Source: Qipengyuania nanhaisediminis
GTDB lineage: Bacteria; Pseudomonadota; Alphaproteobacteria; Sphingomonadales; Sphingomonadaceae
Length of the DNA stretch: 64,000 nucleotides
Assembly (NCBI RefSeq): GCF_900115585.1
Contig: NZ_FOWZ01000002.1
Coordinates: 62,001-126,000 of the forward strand
Reading direction: 5' to 3'
Part shown: in pieces, positions 48,092 to 57,047 of the stretch
How the letters are laid out: each line of letters begins with the position of its first letter
Numbering within the stretch: position 1 is the stretch's first letter
The notes under the pieces: generated by a model
The model's input: only the letters and a program-made list of their open reading frames with translations
Told to the model about the DNA's origin: nothing
Databases searched by the model: none
Made by a program: the position numbers and the translations under genes

Positions 48092-49077
48092 GCGATCTTC
48101 CCGCCATGATTGACGCGGATGTCGTCGGGAATGTTGCCGGCAAACCATTCGGCCACTGGTGCAAGCGCCTCGTGTTGCAAATCCCTCTCCATCGCCTCCC
48201 ACACGCGCGGGATCATCGTGAGATAGCGCGGCTTCGCATCGCGCTTGAACAGGCGCGTGAAGATACCGACGATCTTGGCATTGCGTTGAGCGCCCAGGCG
48301 AGCGTAATCGGCTTCGAAATGCTCGTCGGGGGACGCAGCCTTTCGATACCGGTCGAGCATGGCAGCTTCCAGCTCGGTCGACACGTCACGGCGCGCATCC
48401 TGCAACAGGCTCACGAGGTCGTAGGCCTTGTGGCCGACGAGCGCGTCCTGGAAATCGATCAGCCCCTGCCCGCCGCCCGCCTTGCCGGGTTCGAGCAGCA
48501 TGATGTTCTCGGCGTGATAATCGCGAAGAACACTTACGCCGGGCTGCTGGCGGGAAAGCATCGGGGACAAGGCCCTGTCCCAAGCGTCACGCCAGCCCTC
48601 TTCGTCCACCTTCAGGCCCGCAGCAGGGCAGAACCATTCGACGAACAGCCCCGCCTCGCGCTGGTAAACCGCCATGTCGTAAGGCTCGAATGGCCCCGGC
48701 GGCAGCTTGTGCAGGTCCACCAGCGCATCGATTGCCTGCCCATAGATCGCGTGCTCGTCATCCGGATTGGCGTCGATCCATTCCTTCATGCGCTGGTCGC
48801 CGAAATCCTCGGTCAGGATCCATCCCTTTTCCGCGCGTTCAGCCAGGATCGCCGGCGCGCGCATGCCGTGGTCGGCAAGCCATTTGGCCACGTGGAGAAA
48901 CGGCTTGGGGTCTTCCTCCGGCGGCGGCGCGTGCATCAGCATGGCACTGCGGCCACCCATGCGCAGGCGGAAATAGCGGCGGAAGCTGGCGTCGCCTACC
49001 AGCGGGGCGATTTCGGCGCCCTGCCATGCAGTGTCGCCAAGGAAGTCGTGAATGCCGTCGGGCAGCGTATCGCTCAT
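48088..49077 (-). CDS. amgK: AmgK-like N-acetylmuramate/N-acetylglucosamine anomeric kinase
   Basis: 329 residues from the ATG at 49077, which overlaps the tsaE stop (ATGA); a TTG six codons upstream is less likely. This aminoglycoside-phosphotransferase-fold kinase has the Brenner motif LRDYHAENIMLL and the metal-binding LIDFQDALVG. It phosphorylates the anomeric position of MurNAc or GlcNAc in peptidoglycan recycling, and MurU follows. Confidence 0.88.
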   Translation of the reverse strand: MSDTLPDGIHDFLGDTAWQGAEIAPLVGDASFRRYFRLRMGGRSAMLMHAPPPEEDPKPFLHVAKWLADHGMRAPAILAERAEKGWILTEDFGDQRMKEWIDANPDDEHAIYGQAIDALVDLHKLPPGPFEPYDMAVYQREAGLFVEWFCPAAGLKVDEEGWRDAWDRALSPMLSRQQPGVSVLRDYHAENIMLLEPGKAGGGQGLIDFQDALVGHKAYDLVSLLQDARRDVSTELEAAMLDRYRKAASPDEHFEADYARLGAQRNAKIVGIFTRLFKRDAKPRYLTMIPRVWEAMERDLQHEALAPVAEWFAGNIPDDIRVNHGGKIA

Positions 49078-49523
49078 GGCTTCCGGCTTTGCCAAGCTTC
49101 GCCTGCATTAACAACGGCCCTGCGCCCCTCACCCCCATTTTCTCCCACCGTTTCCAGCGTGATTTCGAGGCAGGTCGTCTCATGCGAAAATCCACCCGCA
49201 TGGTCGGGCCATTCGGCGAGCAGCGCGGCGCCCTCGCGGTAATCGTCGAGCCCGATCTCTTCGGCTTCCGAGGGATCCTCCAGGCGATAAAAATCGGCAT
49301 GGACGAGCGGCACGCGCAGATGATCGTAGGTCTCGACGATCGTGAAGGTCGGCGACGGCACCTCGCCTTCGTGACCAAGCGCCGCGATGACCGCCCGGGC
49401 CAGCGTGGTCTTGCCCGCGCCCAGGCCTCCCGACAGCGCCACGACATCGCCGGGCTGCAACTTCGCGGCGATCCTGGCGCCGAACGCATCCATCGCTGCA
49501 AGATCGGGCAGGTCGACTATCAC
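49074..49523 (-). CDS. tsaE: tRNA threonylcarbamoyladenosine biosynthesis protein TsaE
   Basis: 149 residues starting with GTG, overlapping the divL stop (GTGA). The Walker A motif GGLGAGKTTLARA is at residues 32-44, followed by VPSPTFTIVETYD and HADFYRLEDP, both diagnostic of TsaE. It is the ATPase of the TsaBDE complex that makes t6A37 in ANN-decoding tRNAs. The other subunits are not in the window. Confidence 0.95.
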   Translation of the reverse strand: MIVDLPDLAAMDAFGARIAAKLQPGDVVALSGGLGAGKTTLARAVIAALGHEGEVPSPTFTIVETYDHLRVPLVHADFYRLEDPSEAEEIGLDDYREGAALLAEWPDHAGGFSHETTCLEITLETVGENGGEGRRAVVNAGEAWQSRKP

Positions 49524-51865
49524 GGCAGCGTAATGACCGCGCTGGTCCCGGCGTTGCGCCGGCTCTGGATATCGAGCGTGCCGCCATGGGCCTCGACCAG
49601 TTGGCGCGCGAGCGGGATGCCGAGACCGTGGCGCCGCTCGATGCCCTTACCGTCGGCGGACATGCGGATGCCTTCGAGCGCGCGGGCCAGTTCGTGCTGG
49701 CTCATGCCGCGCCCGGTATCGGTAATCGCAATGCGGTTGAGGCCGCGCTGCTTGGCGACATCGATCACGATTTTCCCGCCCTGCGGCGTGTTGTTGATCG
49801 CATTGTCGAGCAATTGGCCGAGCGCGCGCTGCAATTGCTGCTGGTCGGCCTCGACCACCTTGTTCGCATTACCCTTGAGATCGAGCGTCAGCCCGCCGTC
49901 GAGGATCGCCTGTTCGCGCTTGCGCACGATACGGGTCAGCAGTGGCAGCAGTTCCACCCGCTGTTTGCGCAGCGGCATGAGGCCGGCCTCGGACTGCGAC
50001 AGGTCGAGCACGTTTTCCACCTGCTCCGTCAGCTTGCCGACCGACTGGGTGATCGCCGCCACATATTCCGCGGCTTGCGGGGTCAATTCGCCCGCCAGTC
50101 CGCTTTCCAGCATTTCGGCAAATCCGCCGATCGTGGTCAGCGGGGTGCGGAATTCATAGCTCATATTGGCAAGGAAGCGGGTCATGACCGCATCGGCCTC
50201 TTCGAGCGCACGATTGCGCTCGCGCAATGCCTCTTCTGCCTGCTGTGAAGCGGTGACGTCGAGGACGGTGAGGAGGCCGTTGCCGTCGGGCAGCGGCACG
50301 CCGGCGTAATCGAGCGTGCGACCGTCAGCGAGCTCGATCCGGCCTTCGCGGTTCTTGCGATCCAGCGTTGCAGACCGGATGGTCTGGCCGATCTGCGCAA
50401 TCGCCTTGGGGTCGGCGAGCTGGCCCGCAATCGCCTCGAGCAATTCTTCGGCCTGCGGATGGTTGTCGAGCACTTCGCCGTCGAGACCCCATGCCCTCGG
50501 AAAACCGCGGTTCCACAGTTCAAGGTGCCCGTCGGGTGCGAACACGGCGAGTGCCTCGAACAGGCTGTCGAAAGTCGCGGTACGCGTGCGCAGGAGCGTG
50601 TCGCGGGTGGCGGAAAGCGCCAGCTGCTCGGTCCGGTCTTCCGCGATCAAGACCAGTCCGCCGTCGGGTAGCGGCTGGGCAATGACGCGCAGGTGCGTCC
50701 CGTCAGGCAAGGGCCAAGCCATTTCTTCGGGATCGTCGCGCTGGAACCACTCGACCAGCTCGCCGCGCCATGCGGGGAAATCGCGCACTTCGGGAATGCA
50801 GCCGTTCTCGCGCGCGACCATCAGCATCTGCTCGAAACTGGTGCGCTCGTTCACTACGCCCGGCGGGAGCGAGAAGGTCCGGTGGAACGGCTGGTTCGCA
50901 AAGGTCATGCGGCGGCGCGCATCGAACTGGGCCACCCCGATCGACAGCTGGTCGAGCATGGAACGCTGCGCTTCGCGGAAAGCGCGGAATTCGCGGGCCT
51001 GCTCTTCCATTTCCTCGATATCGACCGCGTATCCGGCGATCCCTTCGCCCACCAGAGGCAGGTCGGTGACCCGGATCGTGCGGCGGGCGTCCTTGATCGT
51101 GGCGGAGACGATGCGCTCGATCGGCTGGCGGCGGTCGGCTGCCTGCTGCGCGACTTCTGCCGCAGTGCGTCCGCCGACGCGTTCGACCAGTTCCACCTGC
51201 TCGGTCACGACCTGGTCGGCGCTTTCGCCGCCCACCGCCTCGACATAGGCGCGATTGACGAGGCGCAGGTGCATATCCGCGCCGCGGAACCACATCGGCA
51301 TGGGCGCGGCTTCGATCAAGCCGACGAGCGCGCCGAAATCGTCGCGGGCGCGTGCGGCCTCTTCTTCCAGCCGGGCAAGTTCGTCTTCGGTCTCGGTGAA
51401 ATCGAACACCCAGATCAGCGCAGCACCGCTTGGCGAAACGGCAGGGTCCGCCAAGGCGCCGCGCATGGCCAGCATCTTGCCCGAGCCGGGAGGCCGCAGG
51501 GAAAGCTTAAACGGCTTGGCAGTGCGCTGCGTGCGCCGGACGAGCGTGGAAAGTTCCTCGATCTGTTCGTCGGCAAGGCCCGTGCCGTCTTCGCGTGCGA
51601 GTTCGCTGAGGTATTCGGGCACCCTCTCCAGACCGAGCCAGCGCGCCAGCCGGTCGGGCGCCTCGATGCGGCCGTCGGTCCGCACCGTCAGAGGAATGGC
51701 AGGGCCTTCCTCGACCATGCGCGCGAGGCGTAGGGCGGCCTTGCGATGGGCCTCGGCGGCCTGTGCCCGCGTCGTCGCGCGCAACATCAGCCACACGGCC
51801 GCGCCGGTCCAGACTGCCAGCAGCAGTCCGATCAAGGCCAGGAGGGTCGGCGAAACTTCCATCAT
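49520..51865 (-). CDS. divL: DivL-type tyrosine-substituted histidine kinase homologue
   Basis: About 781 residues. One N-terminal membrane helix (LLALIGLLLAVWTGAAVWLML), then at least three PAS-like segments, then a HisKA-like dimerisation domain and a complete HATPase_c domain (N box LGQLLDNAINNTP, G1 DTGRGM, G2 HGLGIPLARQLVEAHGG). In the H-box the residues are NMSYEFRTPLTT, so Tyr replaces the phosphoacceptor His. Caulobacter DivL has the same substitution and controls CtrA through CckA and DivK. The neighbouring tsaE and amgK fit the alphaproteobacterial divL locus. Two consecutive ATG codons make the start uncertain by one residue. Confidence 0.87.
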   Translation of the reverse strand: MMEVSPTLLALIGLLLAVWTGAAVWLMLRATTRAQAAEAHRKAALRLARMVEEGPAIPLTVRTDGRIEAPDRLARWLGLERVPEYLSELAREDGTGLADEQIEELSTLVRRTQRTAKPFKLSLRPPGSGKMLAMRGALADPAVSPSGAALIWVFDFTETEDELARLEEEAARARDDFGALVGLIEAAPMPMWFRGADMHLRLVNRAYVEAVGGESADQVVTEQVELVERVGGRTAAEVAQQAADRRQPIERIVSATIKDARRTIRVTDLPLVGEGIAGYAVDIEEMEEQAREFRAFREAQRSMLDQLSIGVAQFDARRRMTFANQPFHRTFSLPPGVVNERTSFEQMLMVARENGCIPEVRDFPAWRGELVEWFQRDDPEEMAWPLPDGTHLRVIAQPLPDGGLVLIAEDRTEQLALSATRDTLLRTRTATFDSLFEALAVFAPDGHLELWNRGFPRAWGLDGEVLDNHPQAEELLEAIAGQLADPKAIAQIGQTIRSATLDRKNREGRIELADGRTLDYAGVPLPDGNGLLTVLDVTASQQAEEALRERNRALEEADAVMTRFLANMSYEFRTPLTTIGGFAEMLESGLAGELTPQAAEYVAAITQSVGKLTEQVENVLDLSQSEAGLMPLRKQRVELLPLLTRIVRKREQAILDGGLTLDLKGNANKVVEADQQQLQRALGQLLDNAINNTPQGGKIVIDVAKQRGLNRIAITDTGRGMSQHELARALEGIRMSADGKGIERRHGLGIPLARQLVEAHGGTLDIQSRRNAGTSAVITLP

Positions 51866-51951
51866 TCGCCAGCTATGCGTGCAGCGGCGGGGATGCAATG
51901 CCCCGCCGCCTCACATGATTGAATAACCCGCCGAAAAGCGGGAATCGCCGC

Positions 51952-53361
51952 TTAGTAGCGATAATGTTCCGGCTTGAACGGACCTTCGACCGGCACGCCG
52001 ATATAGTCCGCCTGCTCCTGGCTCAGCTTGGTGAGCTGAACACCCAGCTTGTCGAGGTGGAGCGCGGCGACCTTCTCGTCCAGCTTCTTGGGCAGGACGT
52101 AGACGTCGTTTTCATAACCGTCGGTGTTTTCCCAGAGCTCGATCTGCGCCAGCACCTGGTTGGTGAAGGAACAGCTCATCACGAAGCTGGGGTGGCCGGT
52201 GGCGCAGGCGAGGTTCACCAGGCGGCCCTTGGCCAGCACGATGATTTCCTTGCCGTCGGGGAACTTCACCAGGTCGGTGCCGGGCTTGAGTTCAGTCCAC
52301 TCGTAATTGTCGAGCGCGGAGATCTGGATCTCGCTATCGAAGTGGCCGATGTTACACACGATGCTCATCGGCTTCATCGATTTCATGTGTTCGGCAGTGA
52401 TAACGTCTTCGTTGCCGGTGGTGGTGACGAAGATGTCGGCACGTTTCACCGCGTCTTCCATCGTCACCACTTCATAACCTTCCATGGCAGCCTGGAGGGC
52501 GCAGATCGGATCGATTTCGGTCACGAGCACGCGCGCACCGCCGTTGCGGAGCGACTGGGCCGAACCCTTGCCGACGTCGCCATAACCGGCAACGCAGGCG
52601 ACCTTCCCCGACAACATGACATCGGTGGCGCGGCGGATCGCGTCGACCAGCGATTCGCGGCAGCCGTAGAGATTGTCGAACTTCGACTTGGTCACGCTGT
52701 CGTTTACGTTGATCGCCGGGAACGGCAGCTTGTCCTGCTTGGCAAGGTGGTAGAGGCGGTGGACGCCGGTGGTGGTTTCTTCCGAGACGCCCTTGATCGC
52801 CTTGACGCTCTTGGTGAGGTAGCCCGGCTTCTTCGCGACGAACGCCTTGAGGGCACGCTGCATCTCGATTTCTTCGGCGTTCTGCGGCTCGGGCATTTCC
52901 TCGCCCGCTTCGATCCGCGCACCCCACAGGGCGAACATGGTCGCATCGCCGCCATCGTCGAGGATGAGGTTGGCCGTGCAATCGGGATCTTCATCGGAAG
53001 ACCAGTCGAAGATATTGCCGACATAGTCCCAATATTCGGCAAGGCTTTCGCCCTTCACCGCAAATACGGGAATGTTGTTGGCGGCCATTGCTGCGGCGGC
53101 GTGGTCCTGCGTCGAATAGATATTGCAAGTTGCCCAACGCACTTCGGCACCCAGCGCGGTCAGCGTTTCGATCAGCACCGCGGTCTGGATCGTCATGTGG
53201 AGCGAGCCGGTGATGCGCGCGCCCTTGAGCGGCTGCGATGCGCCGTATTCCTCGCGCGTTGCCATCAGGCCCGGCATTTCGGTCTCTGCGATGCGGATTT
53301 CCTCGCGGCCGTAATCGGCGAGCGAAATGTCCTTGACGACGTAGTCTGTAAACTGGGCCAC
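51952..53361 (-). CDS. ahcY: adenosylhomocysteinase
   Basis: 469 residues from a GTG at 53361, six bases after AAAAGGA ([11 protein letters not shown]); an ATG eleven codons upstream lacks a ribosome site. It hydrolyses S-adenosylhomocysteine to adenosine and homocysteine. NAD-binding [11 protein letters not shown] lies mid-protein, TSTDDV-type substrate residues are near the start, and the C-terminus KPEHYRY is the family's conserved end. An upstream hairpin pair may control it. Confidence 0.97.
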   Translation of the reverse strand: MAQFTDYVVKDISLADYGREEIRIAETEMPGLMATREEYGASQPLKGARITGSLHMTIQTAVLIETLTALGAEVRWATCNIYSTQDHAAAAMAANNIPVFAVKGESLAEYWDYVGNIFDWSSDEDPDCTANLILDDGGDATMFALWGARIEAGEEMPEPQNAEEIEMQRALKAFVAKKPGYLTKSVKAIKGVSEETTTGVHRLYHLAKQDKLPFPAINVNDSVTKSKFDNLYGCRESLVDAIRRATDVMLSGKVACVAGYGDVGKGSAQSLRNGGARVLVTEIDPICALQAAMEGYEVVTMEDAVKRADIFVTTTGNEDVITAEHMKSMKPMSIVCNIGHFDSEIQISALDNYEWTELKPGTDLVKFPDGKEIIVLAKGRLVNLACATGHPSFVMSCSFTNQVLAQIELWENTDGYENDVYVLPKKLDEKVAALHLDKLGVQLTKLSQEQADYIGVPVEGPFKPEHYRY

Positions 53362-53407
53362 TGGCGGTCCTTTTCTTGATATGTCCGGCTTCATGCGCCG
53401 CGCACGG

Positions 53408-53437
53408 AAAAGGGGCGGCACACAGATGCGCCGCCCC
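53408..53437 (-). terminator. terminator-like hairpin between the 53505-53963 gene and ahcY
   Basis: Minus-strand GGGGCGGC and GCCGCCCC around a 10-nt loop, followed by TTTT. It would end transcription from the upstream gene or act as an attenuator for ahcY, whose start is 47 bases further on. Confidence 0.65.
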
Positions 53438-53454
53438 TAGCCCTTCCTTTATAG

Positions 53455-53483
53455 GAGGGCAACAGCGCCCCTCTGCTGCCCTC
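53455..53483 (-). promoter_or_regulatory. second strong hairpin in the ahcY leader
   Basis: An 11-bp stem on the minus strand (GAGGGCAGCAG with CTGTTGCCCTC, one G-T pair) around a 7-nt loop. No T-tract follows. It precedes the terminator-like hairpin by 17 bases, so the two together resemble an antiterminator/terminator or ligand-sensing leader. I could not match it to a known riboswitch consensus. Confidence 0.4.
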
Positions 53484-53504
53484 CCTCGCGTATCCCGAAA
53501 GGCC

Positions 53505-53963
53505 TCAGCGTCGTGCGTAACGCCCGCCGCTGCGCGGACGCGGTCCGAGCAATTCGTCGGCCGCCTGCGCCAGGACCGCAGGATCCTTGGAGCCTGCAAG
53601 GTCCGAGGTAATCTCCTTCAGTTCGGCACAACCCAGCCACGGGTGTCCCTGCCCGTACTGGTTCGCCATGCCGACGCTGATCTGATCGAGCTTGCGCTTG
53701 GCACCCTTGCTTCCGTGGCGCTTCACCATGCCCTGCTCCATCCGCCGCGCCGCGCCATTGAGCGTAGACAGGTGGTTGGCAGAGAATTTGCGATAATGGT
53801 GCTGGAAGTCGTCGCTTCCCATGCGGCACCGCAGCGAGGTCACCATCAGCATGATGTCCAGCTTGCGGATCTGCTCGTCGCCCGTCCCGGCGCTGGCAGT
53901 GGTCGGCACGCAAAGCAACGCTGCCGCCGAAGCCGCGAGCGCAAAATTCTTCAGATATTTCAT
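53505..53963 (-). CDS. exported protein of unknown function upstream of ahcY
   Basis: 152 residues. It has a signal peptide (MKYLKNFALAASAAALLCVPTTASA), then a compact helical domain with two cysteines (TSLRCRMG and LGCAELKE), probably a disulfide. The C-terminus is basic (GPRPRSGGRYARR). It is oriented like ahcY but separated from it by a terminator-like hairpin. I do not recognise the family. Confidence 0.7.
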   Translation of the reverse strand: MKYLKNFALAASAAALLCVPTTASAGTGDEQIRKLDIMLMVTSLRCRMGSDDFQHHYRKFSANHLSTLNGAARRMEQGMVKRHGSKGAKRKLDQISVGMANQYGQGHPWLGCAELKEITSDLAGSKDPAVLAQAADELLGPRPRSGGRYARR

Positions 53964-54140
53964 AGTCCCTGGTCTCCCTTCGCGGACGACCCGTTGCCCG
54001 CGATGGAAACCATGAGTGCAAAAATTTACCGGGATTTAAACCCGCGCAGTAAACCGAGGTTAACCATTCGACTCCCTTGCATGCACGGTTCGTCTCTCTA
54101 CATCGTGAGTGTGGACGGGAAGACACAGGAGTTTTAACAA

Positions 54141-54620
54141 ATGACAATCGCTGTAGGCGACAGCCTCCCCGATGTAACGCTGGTGAAGGCAACGCCCGAT
54201 GGACCCGAGCAGGTCCAGTCGAGCGAGTATTTCAAGGGCAAGACCGTGGCACTGTTTTCGGTGCCGGGCGCTTTCACCCCCACCTGCTCTGCACGGCACC
54301 TGCCGGGCTATGTCGAAAAAGCCGACGACCTGAAAGCCAAGGGCGTCGACGAGATCGCCTGCACGGCGGTCAACGATGCCTTCGTTCTCGGCGCTTGGAA
54401 GGGTGCCAACGACGCGGATGACGTGACCATGTTGGCAGACGGCAACGCCGATTTCGCCGAAGCGGTCGGTCTCACCATGGACGGCTCCGGCTTCGGCATG
54501 GGCAAGCGCGGTCAGCGCTATTCCATGCTGGTCGAAGACGGCGTGGTGAAACAGCTCAACGTAGAAGCACCGGGCGATTTCTCGGTTTCCAGCGCAGAGC
54601 ACATGCTCGGCCAGATGTAA
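54141..54620 (+). CDS. Prx5-type peroxiredoxin
   Basis: 159 residues. The peroxidatic cysteine lies in VPGAFTPTCSARHLPGY near residue 48, the typical Prx5/AhpE-like motif PxxxTxxC. There is no second strongly conserved cysteine near the C-terminus, so it may use glutathione or glutaredoxin. DAFVLGAWKGAND is also typical. It reduces peroxides in the cytoplasm. It is divergent from the 53505-53963 gene across a 177-bp region. Confidence 0.93.
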   Translation: MTIAVGDSLPDVTLVKATPDGPEQVQSSEYFKGKTVALFSVPGAFTPTCSARHLPGYVEKADDLKAKGVDEIACTAVNDAFVLGAWKGANDADDVTMLADGNADFAEAVGLTMDGSGFGMGKRGQRYSMLVEDGVVKQLNVEAPGDFSVSSAEHMLGQM

Positions 54621-54699
54621 TCTGCATCACTTGTCCCGATTGCGGACAAAGCGGCGCCCCGTCTTGCCTCACGGCACGGCGGGGCGCAGTCTTTGGGGC

Positions 54700-54960
54700 A
54701 TGACGCAGGGGAAAGACAGCAGCGACGAGAATTTCGGCATCCTTCTGGGATGGAACTCGTCACCGGCGGGCGAACGCATCGCGCTCAAGATGCAAAGCAC
54801 GCGCAAGATCGTCGAGAGCGAAGAGGATGTGCGCGAGTACCGCTATTTCCTGAGCAAGGAACAAGCGGTCCAGCTGGGCAACTACCTCTACACCCTCGCA
54901 GGAGAGACCGCGCCGATCCGCAAGAAGCGCGGGCTGATCGAGAGGCTCTTCGGCGGATAG
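54700..54960 (+). CDS. small conserved-looking cytoplasmic protein
   Basis: 86 residues from the ATG at 54700 (MTQGKDSSDENFGILLGWN). It reads as a short alpha/beta protein ending in a basic stretch (APIRKKRGLIERLFGG). No signal peptide or catalytic motif is seen. I do not recognise the family. It lies 79 bp after the peroxiredoxin gene, in the same direction. Confidence 0.6.
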   Translation: MTQGKDSSDENFGILLGWNSSPAGERIALKMQSTRKIVESEEDVREYRYFLSKEQAVQLGNYLYTLAGETAPIRKKRGLIERLFGG

Positions 54961-55048
54961 ACGCGGTCACGGCCGAGCACACACCGTTGGCGATTTTTGA
55001 CCGGAGTTAGGGGAGACGGGCCCTTCCCCGGCTAACGAAGGTTCGACC

Positions 55049-56356
55049 TCATTCTACCGTAACCGAAACGGAGCGCCCGTAGTCGCGATCGGACATTCCT
55101 TTGATGTAGTCGGCCATGAGATCGTAATATCCCGGCGTGACACGAAGGTAATCGCGCGCTCCATCGGGAGATTGCTCGTACTCCCACATGCCGTGATCGG
55201 TCTCGGGAAAGACACGGATCGCAATATCGCTCCCGGAGCGACGAAGGCGCTGGAGACGTTCAAGCGTGAGGCCGATCGGGGCTTCCCGATCTTCGCCCGC
55301 AAGGACCCAAAGTTGGGGTACCTCCACATCCCTTAGGACACTCATCGGCTCTAGCGACCAATCGATATCGAGGTCGTTGAACCGGGGCACGCCCTCTTCC
55401 CTCAGCTGTTCTACGGGCGTGTTGAGGAAAACGCCTGTGTAGCCGCCGTGAATGAGCTGGAACCATGGTTCTGATGCATATTGCTGCTGGATCGCCGCCA
55501 GCTCGTCCAGACCTTCTTTATAGTCCGAGGACGCCACCCGCGCCGTGACGTCGGTGATCTCCTGCGCGATCGCGAGGGCTTCCTTACCGTAGCCGGCGTC
55601 GCGAAGTTCCTTTTGCACCTGGCTGGCATCTTCTTCGCGAATATCTGCGACGAGGCCGTAGCCGATGGCGATGAAGTCGGCTTGCGACCGTTCTGCAGCC
55701 AGCGGCGCGACCCATCCTCCCTGGCTCAGGCCGACAAGGCCGAAACGGCCGAACCGGTCCGCCGCCAGGCGCTTGGCCTCCATCGATGCGGCAACCAGAT
55801 CTCCGGCCAAACGCGGGAAGTTCTGCGAATAGCGTCCTTCCGACTGTCCGGTGCCCCGTTTGTCGAAAACGAATACCGAAATGCCCCGCCCGAGCATTTG
55901 ATACGGATCGCGGACGGCCTCTATCCACCCTGTCGGCTCGGAACCGTGCGCATAGGCAATAAGGGGCGTGTCACCATCGGCATCGGCAGGTTCCAGCAGC
56001 TGTCCGGCCAGCATTACCTCACCGGAGGCGAAGCGGGTGTTCGTCACCTGTATCGGGATGGCGGACCAGAGGTGTTCGCCGTTGACGAGGACGGAGCCTT
56101 CTGCGCATCGAACGACTTCATCCGCGTCCTCGATCGATCCGGTCCGGCCATCTTCGAACGCGTAGCGAAAGCCATCTTGAGACCGCGTAATGGCGACGAA
56201 GCGACCGCTCGGCTCACCATAAATTCCAACCTCGCATGGACCCGGGGAAAAGGTGGGTGCCGCGGCCTGAGCGCTGGCAGACGCCACCTCTGTCGGCGAG
56301 CTGCCGCATGCTGTCAGTGCAAAGAGGCTCAATCCGATCAGATGCTTCGGTGACAT
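55049..56356 (-). CDS. lipoprotein alpha/beta hydrolase
   Basis: 435 residues from the ATG at 56356; a GTG five codons upstream is an alternative. The lipobox LFALTACGSS indicates a lipid anchor. The alpha/beta-hydrolase fold is clear: oxyanion region AYAHGSEPTGW, nucleophile elbow GLSQGG, acidic residue in AGEDREAPIG and catalytic His in PETDHGMWEYE. Family members are esterases or peptidases (S9/S15-like). The substrate is unknown. The N-terminal 100 residues form an extra beta-rich domain. Confidence 0.82.
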   Translation of the reverse strand: MSPKHLIGLSLFALTACGSSPTEVASASAQAAAPTFSPGPCEVGIYGEPSGRFVAITRSQDGFRYAFEDGRTGSIEDADEVVRCAEGSVLVNGEHLWSAIPIQVTNTRFASGEVMLAGQLLEPADADGDTPLIAYAHGSEPTGWIEAVRDPYQMLGRGISVFVFDKRGTGQSEGRYSQNFPRLAGDLVAASMEAKRLAADRFGRFGLVGLSQGGWVAPLAAERSQADFIAIGYGLVADIREEDASQVQKELRDAGYGKEALAIAQEITDVTARVASSDYKEGLDELAAIQQQYASEPWFQLIHGGYTGVFLNTPVEQLREEGVPRFNDLDIDWSLEPMSVLRDVEVPQLWVLAGEDREAPIGLTLERLQRLRRSGSDIAIRVFPETDHGMWEYEQSPDGARDYLRVTPGYYDLMADYIKGMSDRDYGRSVSVTVE

Positions 56357-56435
56357 ACATGGATAATACACCTAAGCGGATGAGACGCAACCACCTGAGG
56401 AAGTGATGCTCCAGGTTTTTCCGCGCCTATGACGC

Positions 56436-57047
56436 TCAGCCATACCCCATCAGGCTCAGCACTTCCTTCCGGCTGCGCTGGTCTTCGAGGAAGGTGCCCA
56501 TCATGCGGCTGGTGATCATGCCGACGCCGGGCGTGCGCACGCCGCGGGCGGTCATGCAGCTGTGCGAGGCTTCGATCACCACAGCGACGCCCTGAGGCTG
56601 CAGATGCTCCCAGATGCAATCGGCGACCTCGGCGGTCAGGCGCTCCTGCACCTGCAGGCGGCGCGCGAAGCCGTGGAGCACGCGGGCGAGTTTCGAGATA
56701 CCGACCACACGGTCGTTCGGTAGATAGGCGATGGCCGCCTTGCCGATGATCGGGGCCATGTGGTGCTCGCAATGCGACTGGAAAGGAATGTCCTTGAGTA
56801 GGACGATTTCGTTATACCCGCCAACTTCCTCGAACACGCGGCTCAGGTGGTAGGAAGGGTCTTCGGTATAGCCGAGACAGTATTCCTTCCACGCGCGCGC
56901 GACGCGCGCGGGGGTGTCGACGAGGCCTTCGCGGGTGGGATCGTCTCCGGTCCACTCGATCAGGGTGCGGATCGCGTCCTGCACGTGTTCCGGTACCGGC
57001 GGCTTGGCGCGCGGATCGTCTTCGTCTGGACCTACAAGGCTGCTCAC
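56436..57047 (-). CDS. folE: GTP cyclohydrolase I
   Basis: 203 residues from the GTG at 57047, which overlaps the stop of the phospholipase D gene (GTGA). A GTG three codons upstream at 57056 is an alternative. The zinc site is visible in SHCEHHMAP and SHSCMTARG, and the FARRLQVQERLT helix is typical. The enzyme converts GTP to dihydroneopterin triphosphate for folate synthesis. Confidence 0.96.
   Translation of the reverse strand: MSSLVGPDEDDPRAKPPVPEHVQDAIRTLIEWTGDDPTREGLVDTPARVARAWKEYCLGYTEDPSYHLSRVFEEVGGYNEIVLLKDIPFQSHCEHHMAPIIGKAAIAYLPNDRVVGISKLARVLHGFARRLQVQERLTAEVADCIWEHLQPQGVAVVIEASHSCMTARGVRTPGVGMITSRMMGTFLEDQRSRKEVLSLMGYG

Noticed and set aside
53362..53504. A SAH riboswitch assignment for the ahcY leader
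   Set aside because: A GGGGCGCTGT stretch looked similar to part of the consensus, but the remaining conserved core and pairing were not found; kept only as an unassigned leader.
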